Assembly: GCA_938040735.1 (NCBI GenBank)
Contig: CALHYE010000009.1
Location: 58,299 to 122,298, forward strand
Source: an uncultured Bellilinea sp.
GTDB taxonomy: Bacteria > Chloroflexota > Anaerolineae > Anaerolineales > Anaerolineaceae
Direction: 5' to 3'
Length of the DNA: 64,000 bases
Part shown: positions 10,080 to 19,510 of the stretch, piece after piece
Layout: each line of letters opens with the position of its first letter
How positions within the stretch are numbered: position 1 is the stretch's first letter
Translations under genes and position numbers: made by a program
Notes under the pieces: model-generated
What the model was told of the DNA's origin: nothing
Databases searched by the model: none
The model's input: the letters and a program-made list of their open reading frames with translations, nothing else

Positions 10080-10980
10080 CCAACAAATCCCGCAGGGCTG
10101 CTTCATGCTCCGAAAAATGAAAGGCATAACCGTATTCCAGCAACCGCTTTGGAATGGCGCGTTGGCCTTCCAGCACCAGCTTGCTCATTTCGCCCAAAAC
10201 CAATTTTAGAGCGAAAGCCGGCACCGGCAGCCAATAGGGACGGCGTAAAATTCGCGCCAGGGTTTTGCCAAATGTGGCATTTTGAACCGGTTGGGGTGCG
10301 CTCAAATTGAAGGCACCGGAAAGATTGGGGTTTTCGACCAAAAAATCCACCGCTCCCACCACATCCGCCATGTGAATCCAGGGCAGCCACTGACGTCCGC
10401 TGCCCAACGGCCCTCCAACAAAAAAGCGGAAGGGTAAAATCAAGCGGTTCAACACCTCTGCCCCCTCTGCCAGCACAACCCCGGTGCGCAGGATAATCCG
10501 CCGCACGCCCATAAACTCGGCTTCGCGGGTAGATTCCTCCCAATCCACACATAAACGAGCCAGAAAATCTTTGCCCGGCGGATTGGATTCATCCAACACT
10601 TGATCGCCGCCGTCTCCGTAATAACCGACCGCCGAAGACTGTACCATCGTCGTCGGTTTTCGGGAAGATTGACGCATCGCTTCGATCAGCGCACGGCCAG
10701 ACTGGATGCGGCTTGAATAAAAACGCTCCTTACGCTGCTCTGTCCAGCGTCCTGCGCCCAGGTTTTCTCCGGTCAGGTTGATGACCACATCAACCGCTTC
10801 CATCAACTCCCCCCATCCTTCAGCCGATCTGGCGTCCCATTCCACGCCTTGAGCCTTGGGCGGCAAAGCGGCTGTCGAACCGCGCCGGCTTAGAATGTAC
10901 ACTTCCTGTCCTTTTTGAATGTAATGGCGAGCCAAAGCAGAGCCGATTAAACCCGAACCGCCCGCGATAAGGATTTTCAC
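10069..10980 (-). CDS. TIGR01777-family epimerase/SDR protein
   Basis: MKILIAGGSGLIGSALARHYIQKGQEVYILSRR...VINLTGENLGAGRWTEQRK...SSAVGYYGDGGD. Confidence 0.92.
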   Translation of the reverse strand: MKILIAGGSGLIGSALARHYIQKGQEVYILSRRGSTAALPPKAQGVEWDARSAEGWGELMEAVDVVINLTGENLGAGRWTEQRKERFYSSRIQSGRALIEAMRQSSRKPTTMVQSSAVGYYGDGGDQVLDESNPPGKDFLARLCVDWEESTREAEFMGVRRIILRTGVVLAEGAEVLNRLILPFRFFVGGPLGSGRQWLPWIHMADVVGAVDFLVENPNLSGAFNLSAPQPVQNATFGKTLARILRRPYWLPVPAFALKLVLGEMSKLVLEGQRAIPKRLLEYGYAFHFSEHEAALRDLLVKG

Positions 10981-11084
10981 AATTCACCTCCTCGATTCAT
11001 CTCCTTCTAATATTAACACTTCTTAACCCATTTCTCATAGCGATTGTAGAAAGGTGGTGCTATAATTTTGCAGGTGAGGTCGCA

Positions 11085-11588
11085 ATGGCGGATAATGTGC
11101 TTGTACTCAACGCCAATTTCGAGCCAATCAATGTCTGCGACTTGCGCCGTGCGGTTGGTTTGATTTTGACACACAAGGCATCCATGGTGATGAATGGACG
11201 GGGAGAGATTCACACCGCTGGATCGTCCTTTCCGCGCCCCTCGATCATTCGGCTGCAACACATGGTTCACCGCCCGCGTCTCAAGGTCAAACTGACCCGC
11301 CGGGAGGTTTTCCGGCGTGATAATTACACCTGCCAGTACTGTGGTAAACGGACGGGAGACCTGACCGTTGATCACGTCATCCCTCGGCATTTAGGCGGTC
11401 AGCATATCTGGACGAATGTAGTTACGGCCTGTCCCCAGTGCAACCACCGTAAAGGCGGCCGCACCCTGGCAGAAGCTGGTATGCAGCTGCTGCGCCCCCC
11501 TTGCGAACCGCCGGCTTCAGCCCTGTATATTTTCGGGCGCCACCTGACGGAATACACTGAATGGGAACCTTTTCTACTCGGCTGGTGA
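11085..11588 (+). CDS. HNH endonuclease family protein
   Basis: FRRDNYTCQYCGKRTGDLTVDHVIPRHLGGQHIWTNVVTACPQCNHRKG. Confidence 0.93.
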   Translation: MADNVLVLNANFEPINVCDLRRAVGLILTHKASMVMNGRGEIHTAGSSFPRPSIIRLQHMVHRPRLKVKLTRREVFRRDNYTCQYCGKRTGDLTVDHVIPRHLGGQHIWTNVVTACPQCNHRKGGRTLAEAGMQLLRPPCEPPASALYIFGRHLTEYTEWEPFLLGW

Positions 11589-11589
11589 C

Positions 11590-12354
11590 TTAATCGCCTT
11601 TGGTCAGGTCAATCCCCATAAAATCTTCGCAAACATAAACCGCGCCGTCAAAGGCAGACTGTGCCTCGCGAATGAGTTCCTCTTTTGTGACATGCGCCGG
11701 ATAGTGAATCAGGTACAACTTCTTCGCACCGGCTTTCTGAGCTACTTCTCCGGCTTGCCGGGCAGAAGAATGTCCAATTGAATTCCCGGCCGATTCATGA
11801 ATCAGCGCATCGGCATTTTCCGCCAGACGCACAACCTCATCGCAGGGTTCGCTATCGCTGGAATAAGCGGCAACTTTTTGAATAGGGTTAAAGGCAATCC
11901 GCAGCCCTATGGTCGGCAGCAGATGCTTGACCGGCGAGGATACAATCTCCAAACCGTCCAACTCGAGCAGGGCCGCCCCCTCCTTTTCGGGTATTACACG
12001 GTATTCGAGCGGGAAAAAGCCCGGCCAACTGCGCCAGTCATACAATTCCATCATGGCTTGTAAGCGGGTGAGGGTATGTTCCAGTCCATAAATGAACAAG
12101 GGTTTTTTACGCCCCAACAGCCACAAATCCATCAAAAACAATGGGGCGCCTGAAACATGATCCGGGTGAAAATGCGTCAAGATCAAATGATTAATCTGTT
12201 CAAGGTTGATCCCCCCGCGCTGCAAGTGAACAATTGGATTTGCTGCGCAATCCACCAGAATGGCTTCTTGCTCATGGCGGATTAATAAATGGGTATTTTC
12301 CCGGCCAATAGCGGGAATGGCGTTTGCGGTGCCTAGAAAAACAATTTGATCCAT
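11590..12354 (-). CDS. MBL-fold metallohydrolase (RNase Z-like)
   Basis: VFLGTANAIPAIGRENTHLLI, HLILTHFHPDHVSGAPLF, AAYSSDSEPCDEV, LYLIHYPAHV. Confidence 0.88.
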   Translation of the reverse strand: MDQIVFLGTANAIPAIGRENTHLLIRHEQEAILVDCAANPIVHLQRGGINLEQINHLILTHFHPDHVSGAPLFLMDLWLLGRKKPLFIYGLEHTLTRLQAMMELYDWRSWPGFFPLEYRVIPEKEGAALLELDGLEIVSSPVKHLLPTIGLRIAFNPIQKVAAYSSDSEPCDEVVRLAENADALIHESAGNSIGHSSARQAGEVAQKAGAKKLYLIHYPAHVTKEELIREAQSAFDGAVYVCEDFMGIDLTKGD

Positions 12355-12391
12355 GCCGTTCCCTTTCTAGAAAAATTGATGCTTACTCCAA

Positions 12392-13822
12392 TCAGCCAAA
12401 GAAGCGCAAAATGATCAACGGCGTAATCCACGATTCGATCATCGCTGCCAACAGCAGCAACGGCAATACCAGCCCAATCATCACCTGCATCCAGCCTGCT
12501 ATAGCGATTATGAAAACCTCGCCAACTGTTTTATCCTTCATCGGTGTTGCCAGCAAGAAGCCGATTCTCAACACCGCCGCCGTGGAGAGCAAAATAGCCG
12601 GAACCTCCACAATCCCGTGAGGCACGACCCCAGAAAGGATAATTTGAGCGGCCGGCAATTGATTGACTTCCATAATCCGGGTGAAATAACCCAGCAGGCC
12701 GAGGGTCGCTACCAACGGCAGGGTACCCAATACTCCGAAAGAAAACAATCCCAGCAGCAAACCAACAATCAGCGCGCGGACATTCTGTAAAAAGATTTGC
12801 TGGACGCTCCCAACTCCGCCCACCGGAAGGTTGAAACCGAATTCGCGAACGCGTTCCTGAAATTCACCCTCCGGTAAGATGAGCAGAAAGCGGTCGGCCT
12901 GCTGAGCGCCAAGAATGATGACGATGACGGCCAGTACAACGGCTGCCAGCATACTGCCACGCAGTTCAAACAAAGTTTTACCCAGCACACTGCGGTACCA
13001 ATCCAGCAGATTGCGAGCCCCGCCACGGAAATGATCCCAGAAGATCCGCCAGATCCAGCGGATATTGAGCACATCAATTTCTCTGCCCAGCAGTTCTTCC
13101 CGTTGGAAATGCGCCAGCCCTATCCGAATCAGAAGCACCGCCAGAACCAACAGCCCAAACACGATCCACCACAAAGAAAGCGTATCCCGCCCCCAAAACA
13201 TCACCACCGCCTCAGCCTGAATCAATAATGCCATGGGAATGATGATAAAACTGGCCAGCAGATTGGCTGCCCGCACGGAAGTTGCCTGGGTAGAAACCAC
13301 CACCGCCCCACTGACCATCACCACCGCCTGTGTAATGGTCAGGACAATGATTTGCAGCATGGTTTCCGCATCCGGCAATGGGATGCGGTTGATGACCAGT
13401 CCGCCAATGTACACCGACATTCCCAAAAAACTGCCCACCAGCGGCGGCACGGTGGAGGAGAGCAACTTGCCCAAATACAGTTGCCAGTCAGCCAATGGCG
13501 AGGTTAACAGGGGTTCAATGCTGCCGCGTTCTTTTTCGCCGACAAAACTTTCCAGCGCGATCACCAGAGAAACACTGATGGGGAAAAAACCTGTGATCAG
13601 TAATAAAAAGGGAATCAAACGCTCCCCCACCAGACCTGCGCCGTACTGGTTGACGAAATTGAGCAATTGCCGGGCAGTAAAATTCATCAGGAAAGGAAAA
13701 AACAGCGTGAGAAACACAATCGGAAAGATGATCCGCCAGTCGCGGAACTGATCGCGGACTTCCCGCTGAGCGATAATTAATGCCGGACGAATGTCAAGCG
13801 CTTCCATTGCCATTCTCCTCAT
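12392..13822 (-). CDS. ABC-2 type permease fused to SpoIIM-like membrane domain
   Basis: N-half ALIIAQREVRDQFRDWRIIFPIVFLTLFFPFL and FVGEKERGSIEPLLTSPL (ABC-2); C-half ...QQIFLQNVRALIVGLLLGLFSFGVLGTLPLVATLGLLGYF...GVVPHGIVEVPAILL (SpoIIM/stage II sporulation M-like). Confidence 0.82.
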   Translation of the reverse strand: MRRMAMEALDIRPALIIAQREVRDQFRDWRIIFPIVFLTLFFPFLMNFTARQLLNFVNQYGAGLVGERLIPFLLLITGFFPISVSLVIALESFVGEKERGSIEPLLTSPLADWQLYLGKLLSSTVPPLVGSFLGMSVYIGGLVINRIPLPDAETMLQIIVLTITQAVVMVSGAVVVSTQATSVRAANLLASFIIIPMALLIQAEAVVMFWGRDTLSLWWIVFGLLVLAVLLIRIGLAHFQREELLGREIDVLNIRWIWRIFWDHFRGGARNLLDWYRSVLGKTLFELRGSMLAAVVLAVIVIILGAQQADRFLLILPEGEFQERVREFGFNLPVGGVGSVQQIFLQNVRALIVGLLLGLFSFGVLGTLPLVATLGLLGYFTRIMEVNQLPAAQIILSGVVPHGIVEVPAILLSTAAVLRIGFLLATPMKDKTVGEVFIIAIAGWMQVMIGLVLPLLLLAAMIESWITPLIILRFFG

Positions 13823-14756
13823 GCAGGCTGACAGCCCTCAAGTAAGCCTCCTCCAAACTGCGCGGCACAGGCGCGCAGGAAAGCACCGGTAATTGTTGAT
13901 CCAGCAACCGCTTCAACAATAACGGAATTTTCTCTTCCGGCTGATCAATCCGAAAAACATAGCGGCCGTTTTCTTGCCTGCTCAACGCAACCCCCAACGG
14001 CAGGATTTCAACCGGAATACCCGCCCCGTCGCGGAGAGTAATCTCATACTCCTCCGGTCCGAGCAGGAACTGTTTGAGCCGCTCCGGCACATCATTCAAA
14101 AAAATCCGTCCCCGGCGGATAATAGCAATCTGATCGGCAAGCATCTCCGCTTCGGCAAGGTTATGGGTGCACAAGATGACTGCCCGCTGATCCGAGCGCA
14201 GCGCGCGGATAGCATCCCGCACAATCCTGGCGCTCTCCGGATCCATCGCAGAGGTCGGTTCATCCAGCAACAATACCGGCGGGTTGTGGAGTAAAGCCCG
14301 TACCAACGCCAGTTTTTGGCGCATTCCCTTGGAGTATTCGCCCAGCTTCTTTTTACGCGCTTCCCCCAATCCAAATTGCTCCAGTAATTCCCGTTTGCGC
14401 TGCTCGATCAGCCCCTCCGGCATCCGGTAAAGGCGTCCGTAAAAAGTCAGATATTCATCGGCGTTCATCCGACTGTACAGGCCGTGATGCTCCGTCAAGA
14501 CGCCCACCGATGAACGAACCTTTTCCGCCTCGGCAACCACATCATAACCGGCAATTCTGGCCGTCCCGCTGGTCGGGCGCAATACGGAGGTTAACATCCG
14601 AACAGTGGTGGTTTTACCCGCGCCATTTGGCCCTAACAACGCCAATACCTGACCGGCCCGCACGTCAAGATGAATGCCTTGTACCGCAACAAAGTCGGCA
14701 AAGTGCTTGGTTAAATTTTCTGCGTAAATCATTCTCATCCCCTCAAACCTGCTCAA
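13794..14756 (-). CDS. ABC transporter ATP-binding protein
   Basis: LLGPNGAGKTTTVRML, EYSKGMRQKLALVRALLHNPPVLLLDEPTSAMDP. Confidence 0.97.
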   Translation of the reverse strand: MSRFEGMRMIYAENLTKHFADFVAVQGIHLDVRAGQVLALLGPNGAGKTTTVRMLTSVLRPTSGTARIAGYDVVAEAEKVRSSVGVLTEHHGLYSRMNADEYLTFYGRLYRMPEGLIEQRKRELLEQFGLGEARKKKLGEYSKGMRQKLALVRALLHNPPVLLLDEPTSAMDPESARIVRDAIRALRSDQRAVILCTHNLAEAEMLADQIAIIRRGRIFLNDVPERLKQFLLGPEEYEITLRDGAGIPVEILPLGVALSRQENGRYVFRIDQPEEKIPLLLKRLLDQQLPVLSCAPVPRSLEEAYLRAVSLHEENGNGSA

Positions 14757-14770
14757 CCGCTCAAAAACCT

Positions 14771-15589
14771 CTATCCGCCGACGGTTTGAGGCGGCTTATG
14801 GTCTGTGCGGTGCCGCCATAACAGCCCAAGCGCCGAGCCGACGGCAATCACCGCCATCACTGTCTGATTGACATTCAAACCGGCCAACGGAGAAGGGTCT
14901 AAACGTAAAAATTCTAAGAAAAAACGCCCAACCGGGTAAATAATCAGGTAGAGCAAAAAGACATCGCCTTTCTTCAAACGATCGCTGAATTTTCGTCCTA
15001 CCCACAGCAAAAACGCCATGTTAAGCAGGTTATAAATCGACTCGTATAAGAAAAGCGGGTGGTAATAGGCCACATCCCTGAACTCCGGCAAGCGGTGAAT
15101 CGGGTCAATGAAAATTGCCCATGGCAAGTTGGTCGGCGCGCCATATAATTCCTGATTGACAAAATTACCCCACCGCCCAATCGCCTGAGCCAGCGCCAAG
15201 CCGGGTGCAATGATATCCGTCCATTCGGCAAAACTTTGGCCCTTCTTGCGACAGTAAAGATACAACGCCAGCGCACCGCCCATCACCGCGCCGGGAATGC
15301 CAAGTCCGCCGTTCCAGATGGCAATGGCATCCAGCGGGTGGGTCAGATAATACCCTGTTGTAATTCCGCGTTCGACCATCGAAGCCGGCGGGGTCAATAT
15401 ATGCCAGATACGTGCGCCGACTACGCCAGCAATCAACAACCACGGCAGCATATCCCAGACCAGATCGGGGTTCAAGTTTCGCTGCTTTACCCGTCGGGCA
15501 GACAACCAGGCCGCCATGATTGCCCCAAACATGATGATGACGCCATAAAAGTGAATGGTAATTGGGCCTATACTAAAACTATTTGGCAT
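14771..15589 (-). CDS. lgt: Prolipoprotein diacylglyceryl transferase
   Basis: IHFYGVIIMFGAIMAAWLSARR, AIGRWGNFVNQELYGAPT, HPLFLYESIYNL, GRFFLEFLRLD. Confidence 0.97.
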   Translation of the reverse strand: MPNSFSIGPITIHFYGVIIMFGAIMAAWLSARRVKQRNLNPDLVWDMLPWLLIAGVVGARIWHILTPPASMVERGITTGYYLTHPLDAIAIWNGGLGIPGAVMGGALALYLYCRKKGQSFAEWTDIIAPGLALAQAIGRWGNFVNQELYGAPTNLPWAIFIDPIHRLPEFRDVAYYHPLFLYESIYNLLNMAFLLWVGRKFSDRLKKGDVFLLYLIIYPVGRFFLEFLRLDPSPLAGLNVNQTVMAVIAVGSALGLLWRHRTDHKPPQTVGG

Positions 15590-15612
15590 CCTTTTTTCAC
15601 CTCGTTATAAAC

Positions 15613-16245
15613 TCACGCCTTTGGCAAGTCTTCCTCTTTGCGGCTTTGCTGGTACACCAGCCACAACCGCTGCAAAGCAGTGAAGTTAGCCAACACTGCC
15701 AAAATCCACAACGCAATCAGCGGCTGACGGAGCAGAAGGAACGGGATGAGAACCACAAACCGCTCCACGCGGGTCAACAACCCGCCTTTGACCACGAATT
15801 GAGCCGCCTCGGCACGCGCTTTAACGTATGAAACCATCAGCGAACCGCCGGCTGCCGCATACCCCAGAAAAACAGGCAGCCATTCATTTTGCTGTAAGTA
15901 ATAGAACACCAATCCGCCGATTAAAATCATCTCCGCAAAGCGGTCAACGACCGAGTCGAGCACGCCCCCAAAACGGGTGGGTTTTCCGCTGAGACGCGCC
16001 ATCGTGCCGTCCAGCGCATCCAACGGCGCCATGACCAGCACCACTACCCCACCCCAAAAAAAATGTCCATACGCCAGTAATAATGCCGCGGCGAAAATAC
16101 CTGCCAGCCCTAACCATGTAACGCTATTCGGCGTCAACCCCAATCGAATGAAGAAAACCCCGATAGGGTCAAGCACTCCTTTGAATCGAGCGCGTAAAAA
16201 GTCGGTAAAAGTCCCTTTTGGGGGTTGTTTCTCTGTCCGAACCAC
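15613..16245 (-). CDS. CDP-alcohol phosphatidyltransferase family protein
   Basis: DALDGTMARLSGKPTRFGGVLDSVVDRFAE matches the CDP-OH phosphotransferase signature. Confidence 0.93.
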   Translation of the reverse strand: MVRTEKQPPKGTFTDFLRARFKGVLDPIGVFFIRLGLTPNSVTWLGLAGIFAAALLLAYGHFFWGGVVVLVMAPLDALDGTMARLSGKPTRFGGVLDSVVDRFAEMILIGGLVFYYLQQNEWLPVFLGYAAAGGSLMVSYVKARAEAAQFVVKGGLLTRVERFVVLIPFLLLRQPLIALWILAVLANFTALQRLWLVYQQSRKEEDLPKA

Positions 16246-16354
16246 ACTACACCATCATTAAGAAATGGATGCTGTTGCGGAACATCCCGCAACTTTTATG
16301 GTTTGTATCCTATCTTACCTGATGCAAACTGTCAAGCAATCCCCCGTCCAAAGA

Positions 16355-18508
16355 TTACTCATTATCTTCAGAGGGGTCGTCATCCAACGGGTCAATCAAT
16401 ACTTCGCGGTCTTTACCGCCGCCTTGCGCCGGCCCTACAATCCCCCTCTCCTCCAATTCATCCAGCAAGCGGGCAGCGCGGGGAAAACCAATCCGCAAAC
16501 GGCGCTGCAACAAACTGGCGCTGGCACGCTGGGTACGGCGCACCAGTTCGATGGCTTTCTCAATCAGGTCATCCCCGCCATCATCCTGATTGACCAGTTC
16601 CTCCCACGGGGCAGTCTGATCTGTTTGATCGGTCAACTTTTGCTGCCAGAAAGCGATCACCCGTTCAATTTCCTGATCTTGCAGCAGAACTCCCTGCGCT
16701 CGTAACGGCGATCCGGACTCCGGGTTCAAGAAAAGCATATCTCCCCTGCCCAACAGCGACTCGGCGCCGTTGACATCCAGAATGACCCGTGAGTCAATGG
16801 AAGAAGCCACACTAAAGGCAATCCTTGCCGGAAAATTGGCTTTAATCAGACCGGTGACCACGTCCGTACTGGGGCGCTGAGTGGCAATGACCAGATGAAT
16901 GCCCGTCGCGCGCGCCATTTGCGCCAGCCTGACCAGGCTGTGTTCGGTTTGATCGGGCGCCGACATCATCAGGTCAGCCAGTTCGTCAATCAGCACCACA
17001 ATGCGCGGCAGGGGCATCATACCGCGACGTTCCGCCTTACGGTTGTAGGCATTCAAATCGCGTGCTGCGGTGGTCTCAAACAAACGGTAGCGCTGTTCCA
17101 TTTCAACCAGCGTCCAGCGCAGCACGGCCAGCATCCGCTCAATTTCCGTCTCCACCTTGCCCAGTATATGCGGTAAGCCGGAAAACCGGGCTAACTCAAC
17201 CATTTTTGGATCGAGCACCACCAGCCGCAAGGTGGCCGGTGAATTATTCATCACCAGGCAGGTAATAATCGAAGCCAGACAAACCGACTTACCCGAACCA
17301 GTCGTACCGGCTACTAACAAATGCGGCATCCGCGCCAAATCCGCCACCACCGGCTGACCAGAGACATCCCTCCCCAGCCCAATTGCCAGAGGCGATTGCA
17401 ACTTCAAAAATTCAGCGGACTCAAGAATCGGGCGCAGCCTGACCAATGTGGTGCTGCTGTTGGGCACCTCTACACCCACATAAGAATGACCCGGTACGGG
17501 CGCTTCGATGCGTAAACGCTCTGCAGCCAGCGCCAGCGCCAGATCCCGCGCAAGCGCGGAAATCTGGGCAACCCGCACTTTTTGACGGATCATCTTGCCG
17601 TCCGGAGCCGGTTTTTCGACATAACCGGGTTCCACGGCAAACTGAGTAACGGTCGGTCCCTTGCGGTAACCGACAACCCGGCTGGGCACCCCAAATTCTG
17701 CCAGGGTTTTCTCGATCTGGCGGGCAATTGCCAGAATACGCTCCTCATCCAGACCATTGCTTTCCTCATTGGCCAACAGGGAAAGCGGCGGCAGGTTCTC
17801 CTCGCGCTGATAGGCAACTACCGGAATAGGAATTCCCTCCTCACGGGGAGCGGCGGAATTGCTCGGGGTTTGATCCTCCGGCTGCCATTGAGAGGCAGCG
17901 GGCAGTTCTACCGGCAGGGATTCGATCCAGGTCTGAATCCGCCGGCCTGCCCAGCGGTGGAAACCGGTAGCGCTGGATAAAAACCACAATCCCATGAAGA
18001 GCAGCAATAGGCTGCTCCAGGGCAGCGGTAAAAACCGGGTGATCAGATAAGCCAAACCCCAGCCGATTACCCCCCCATCCAGACCGGCCTCGGCCCTCTC
18101 CACCGAAACCCCGCCAAGCAGCGCCAGAAATGCCATTGCGCTAAAAATCAACCCTTCCCAGGCGAGAATGCGGCCCAAAGGGAAACGGCGGTTTTCAGCG
18201 GGGTTGCTGCGTAACAAAGAAGCCCCGGCCACCGCGGTGAGCGCCGCCAAAGGGAAACTGGCAATTCCCAGCCACCGTTTCAGCCAGTCTCCATAGGGGG
18301 AAATAAACGAACCGCTCGTCCATCCTACCAGCGCCATGAGGGTAAGCAAACCCAAGGCAATCAGTAAAACGCCTGCAATATCGCGTCCATAGCGTTCCAG
18401 ACGCACCATAACCCGCCCGACCCCTTCCAACAGGGAGGATGCCTTGAGCTGGTTTTCTAAAAAAGTTTTTTGGACGGATTTGCCCGCCTTGTTTCTGGAA
18501 GGACTCAT
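16355..18508 (-). CDS. ftsK: FtsK/SpoIIIE DNA translocase
   Basis: Four or more N-terminal TM segments; MPHLLVAGTTGSGKSVCLASI; RLAQMARATGIHLVIATQRPSTDVVTGLIKANFPARIAF; C-terminal gamma-like wHTH. Confidence 0.96.
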   Translation of the reverse strand: MSPSRNKAGKSVQKTFLENQLKASSLLEGVGRVMVRLERYGRDIAGVLLIALGLLTLMALVGWTSGSFISPYGDWLKRWLGIASFPLAALTAVAGASLLRSNPAENRRFPLGRILAWEGLIFSAMAFLALLGGVSVERAEAGLDGGVIGWGLAYLITRFLPLPWSSLLLLFMGLWFLSSATGFHRWAGRRIQTWIESLPVELPAASQWQPEDQTPSNSAAPREEGIPIPVVAYQREENLPPLSLLANEESNGLDEERILAIARQIEKTLAEFGVPSRVVGYRKGPTVTQFAVEPGYVEKPAPDGKMIRQKVRVAQISALARDLALALAAERLRIEAPVPGHSYVGVEVPNSSTTLVRLRPILESAEFLKLQSPLAIGLGRDVSGQPVVADLARMPHLLVAGTTGSGKSVCLASIITCLVMNNSPATLRLVVLDPKMVELARFSGLPHILGKVETEIERMLAVLRWTLVEMEQRYRLFETTAARDLNAYNRKAERRGMMPLPRIVVLIDELADLMMSAPDQTEHSLVRLAQMARATGIHLVIATQRPSTDVVTGLIKANFPARIAFSVASSIDSRVILDVNGAESLLGRGDMLFLNPESGSPLRAQGVLLQDQEIERVIAFWQQKLTDQTDQTAPWEELVNQDDGGDDLIEKAIELVRRTQRASASLLQRRLRIGFPRAARLLDELEERGIVGPAQGGGKDREVLIDPLDDDPSEDNE

Positions 18509-19458
18509 TCGGTTTGCACTAATCCCAGTCCCAGGCGACGGCGTTCCGTATCCAAATGCAAAATGCGGACATTCACTTCCTGACCAACACTCAGATAGTG
18601 ATGGATATTTTTACACTGAGGAGGCAGCCGGATCGAGGAAACATGAATCAACCCCTCCACCCCTTCTTCTAAACGCGCGAAAGCCCCAAACCTCGTCAAC
18701 GAAGTGATCCAACCCCGGACGACATCTCCGGGTTTGTAACGCACCGCCATGGTTTCCCACGGGTTAGGTTGCAGTCGCTTAAGACTGAGAGCAATCCGCG
18801 AGGTGTCTTCATTCACTTGCAAGACCTGCACCTGAACTTCCTGATTGATGCTCAACAAATCGGCCGGGTCTTGCACACGCCCCCAGGAAATCTCGGAAAC
18901 GTGAATCAACCCCTCTACCCCGCCCAAATCCACAAACACGCCAAAATCGGTGATATTGGTGATGCGCCCACTGACCACTGCGCCTTCTTTCAAGGTTGAA
19001 AATAATGCCCGGCGCTGGCCTTCACCGGCCAGAGCAGCCCGCTCTGAAAGCACCACCCGTTCACAGCGCGGTTCGCATTCAATAACCTTCAGGTGGATCA
19101 CGCGGTTGACATAACCCGCCAGAATATTGCGCCGTTCCTCTTCGCTTGCATCGGTCGGCATTTCGACCAGATGAGAAACCGGTACAAATCCCTGAATGTT
19201 TTTGCCCTGAACCAGCACTCCCCCGCGATTAAAGCCATGCACCTTCAGAGAAACAATTTCATCCTGTTCAAATATTCGTTGGACATATCCCCAATCGGTC
19301 GGAGTAATTACCCCTTGGTTTACTCCACTGCTTGAATTTGCTCCTTTTTTTGGGGGCGCGTAAACTTCCTCATCCGCAAGGACCGCCGCCCACCACCCCT
19401 CATCAATCGGATCCGCCTGCTGTTCCCCCAGATCCAGTTCAGTTTTTTTGGCAACCAT
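18505..19458 (-). CDS. S1 RNA-binding domain protein (ribosomal protein S1-like)
   Basis: Repeated S1 domains: GAVVSGRITNITDFGVFVDLGGVEGLIHVSEISW; GDVVRGWITSLTRFGAFARLEEGVEGLIHVSSI. Confidence 0.9.
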   Translation of the reverse strand: MVAKKTELDLGEQQADPIDEGWWAAVLADEEVYAPPKKGANSSSGVNQGVITPTDWGYVQRIFEQDEIVSLKVHGFNRGGVLVQGKNIQGFVPVSHLVEMPTDASEEERRNILAGYVNRVIHLKVIECEPRCERVVLSERAALAGEGQRRALFSTLKEGAVVSGRITNITDFGVFVDLGGVEGLIHVSEISWGRVQDPADLLSINQEVQVQVLQVNEDTSRIALSLKRLQPNPWETMAVRYKPGDVVRGWITSLTRFGAFARLEEGVEGLIHVSSIRLPPQCKNIHHYLSVGQEVNVRILHLDTERRRLGLGLVQTE

Positions 19459-19510
19459 CCTTTTACCTCCCTGCGATAAACACAAATAAGGTTGATTTAT
19501 TGTATATCAA

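Noticed and set aside
16270-16300. Hairpin GTTGCGG-aacatc-CCGCAAC between ftsK and the CDP-alcohol transferase gene
   Set aside because: Short stem, and no T tract on the strand that is transcribed there; not enough to call a terminator.
16225-17980. Many plus-strand ORFs of 60-150 aa antisense to ftsK
   Set aside because: They mirror a strong minus-strand gene, have low-complexity GC-driven composition and no recognisable domains.
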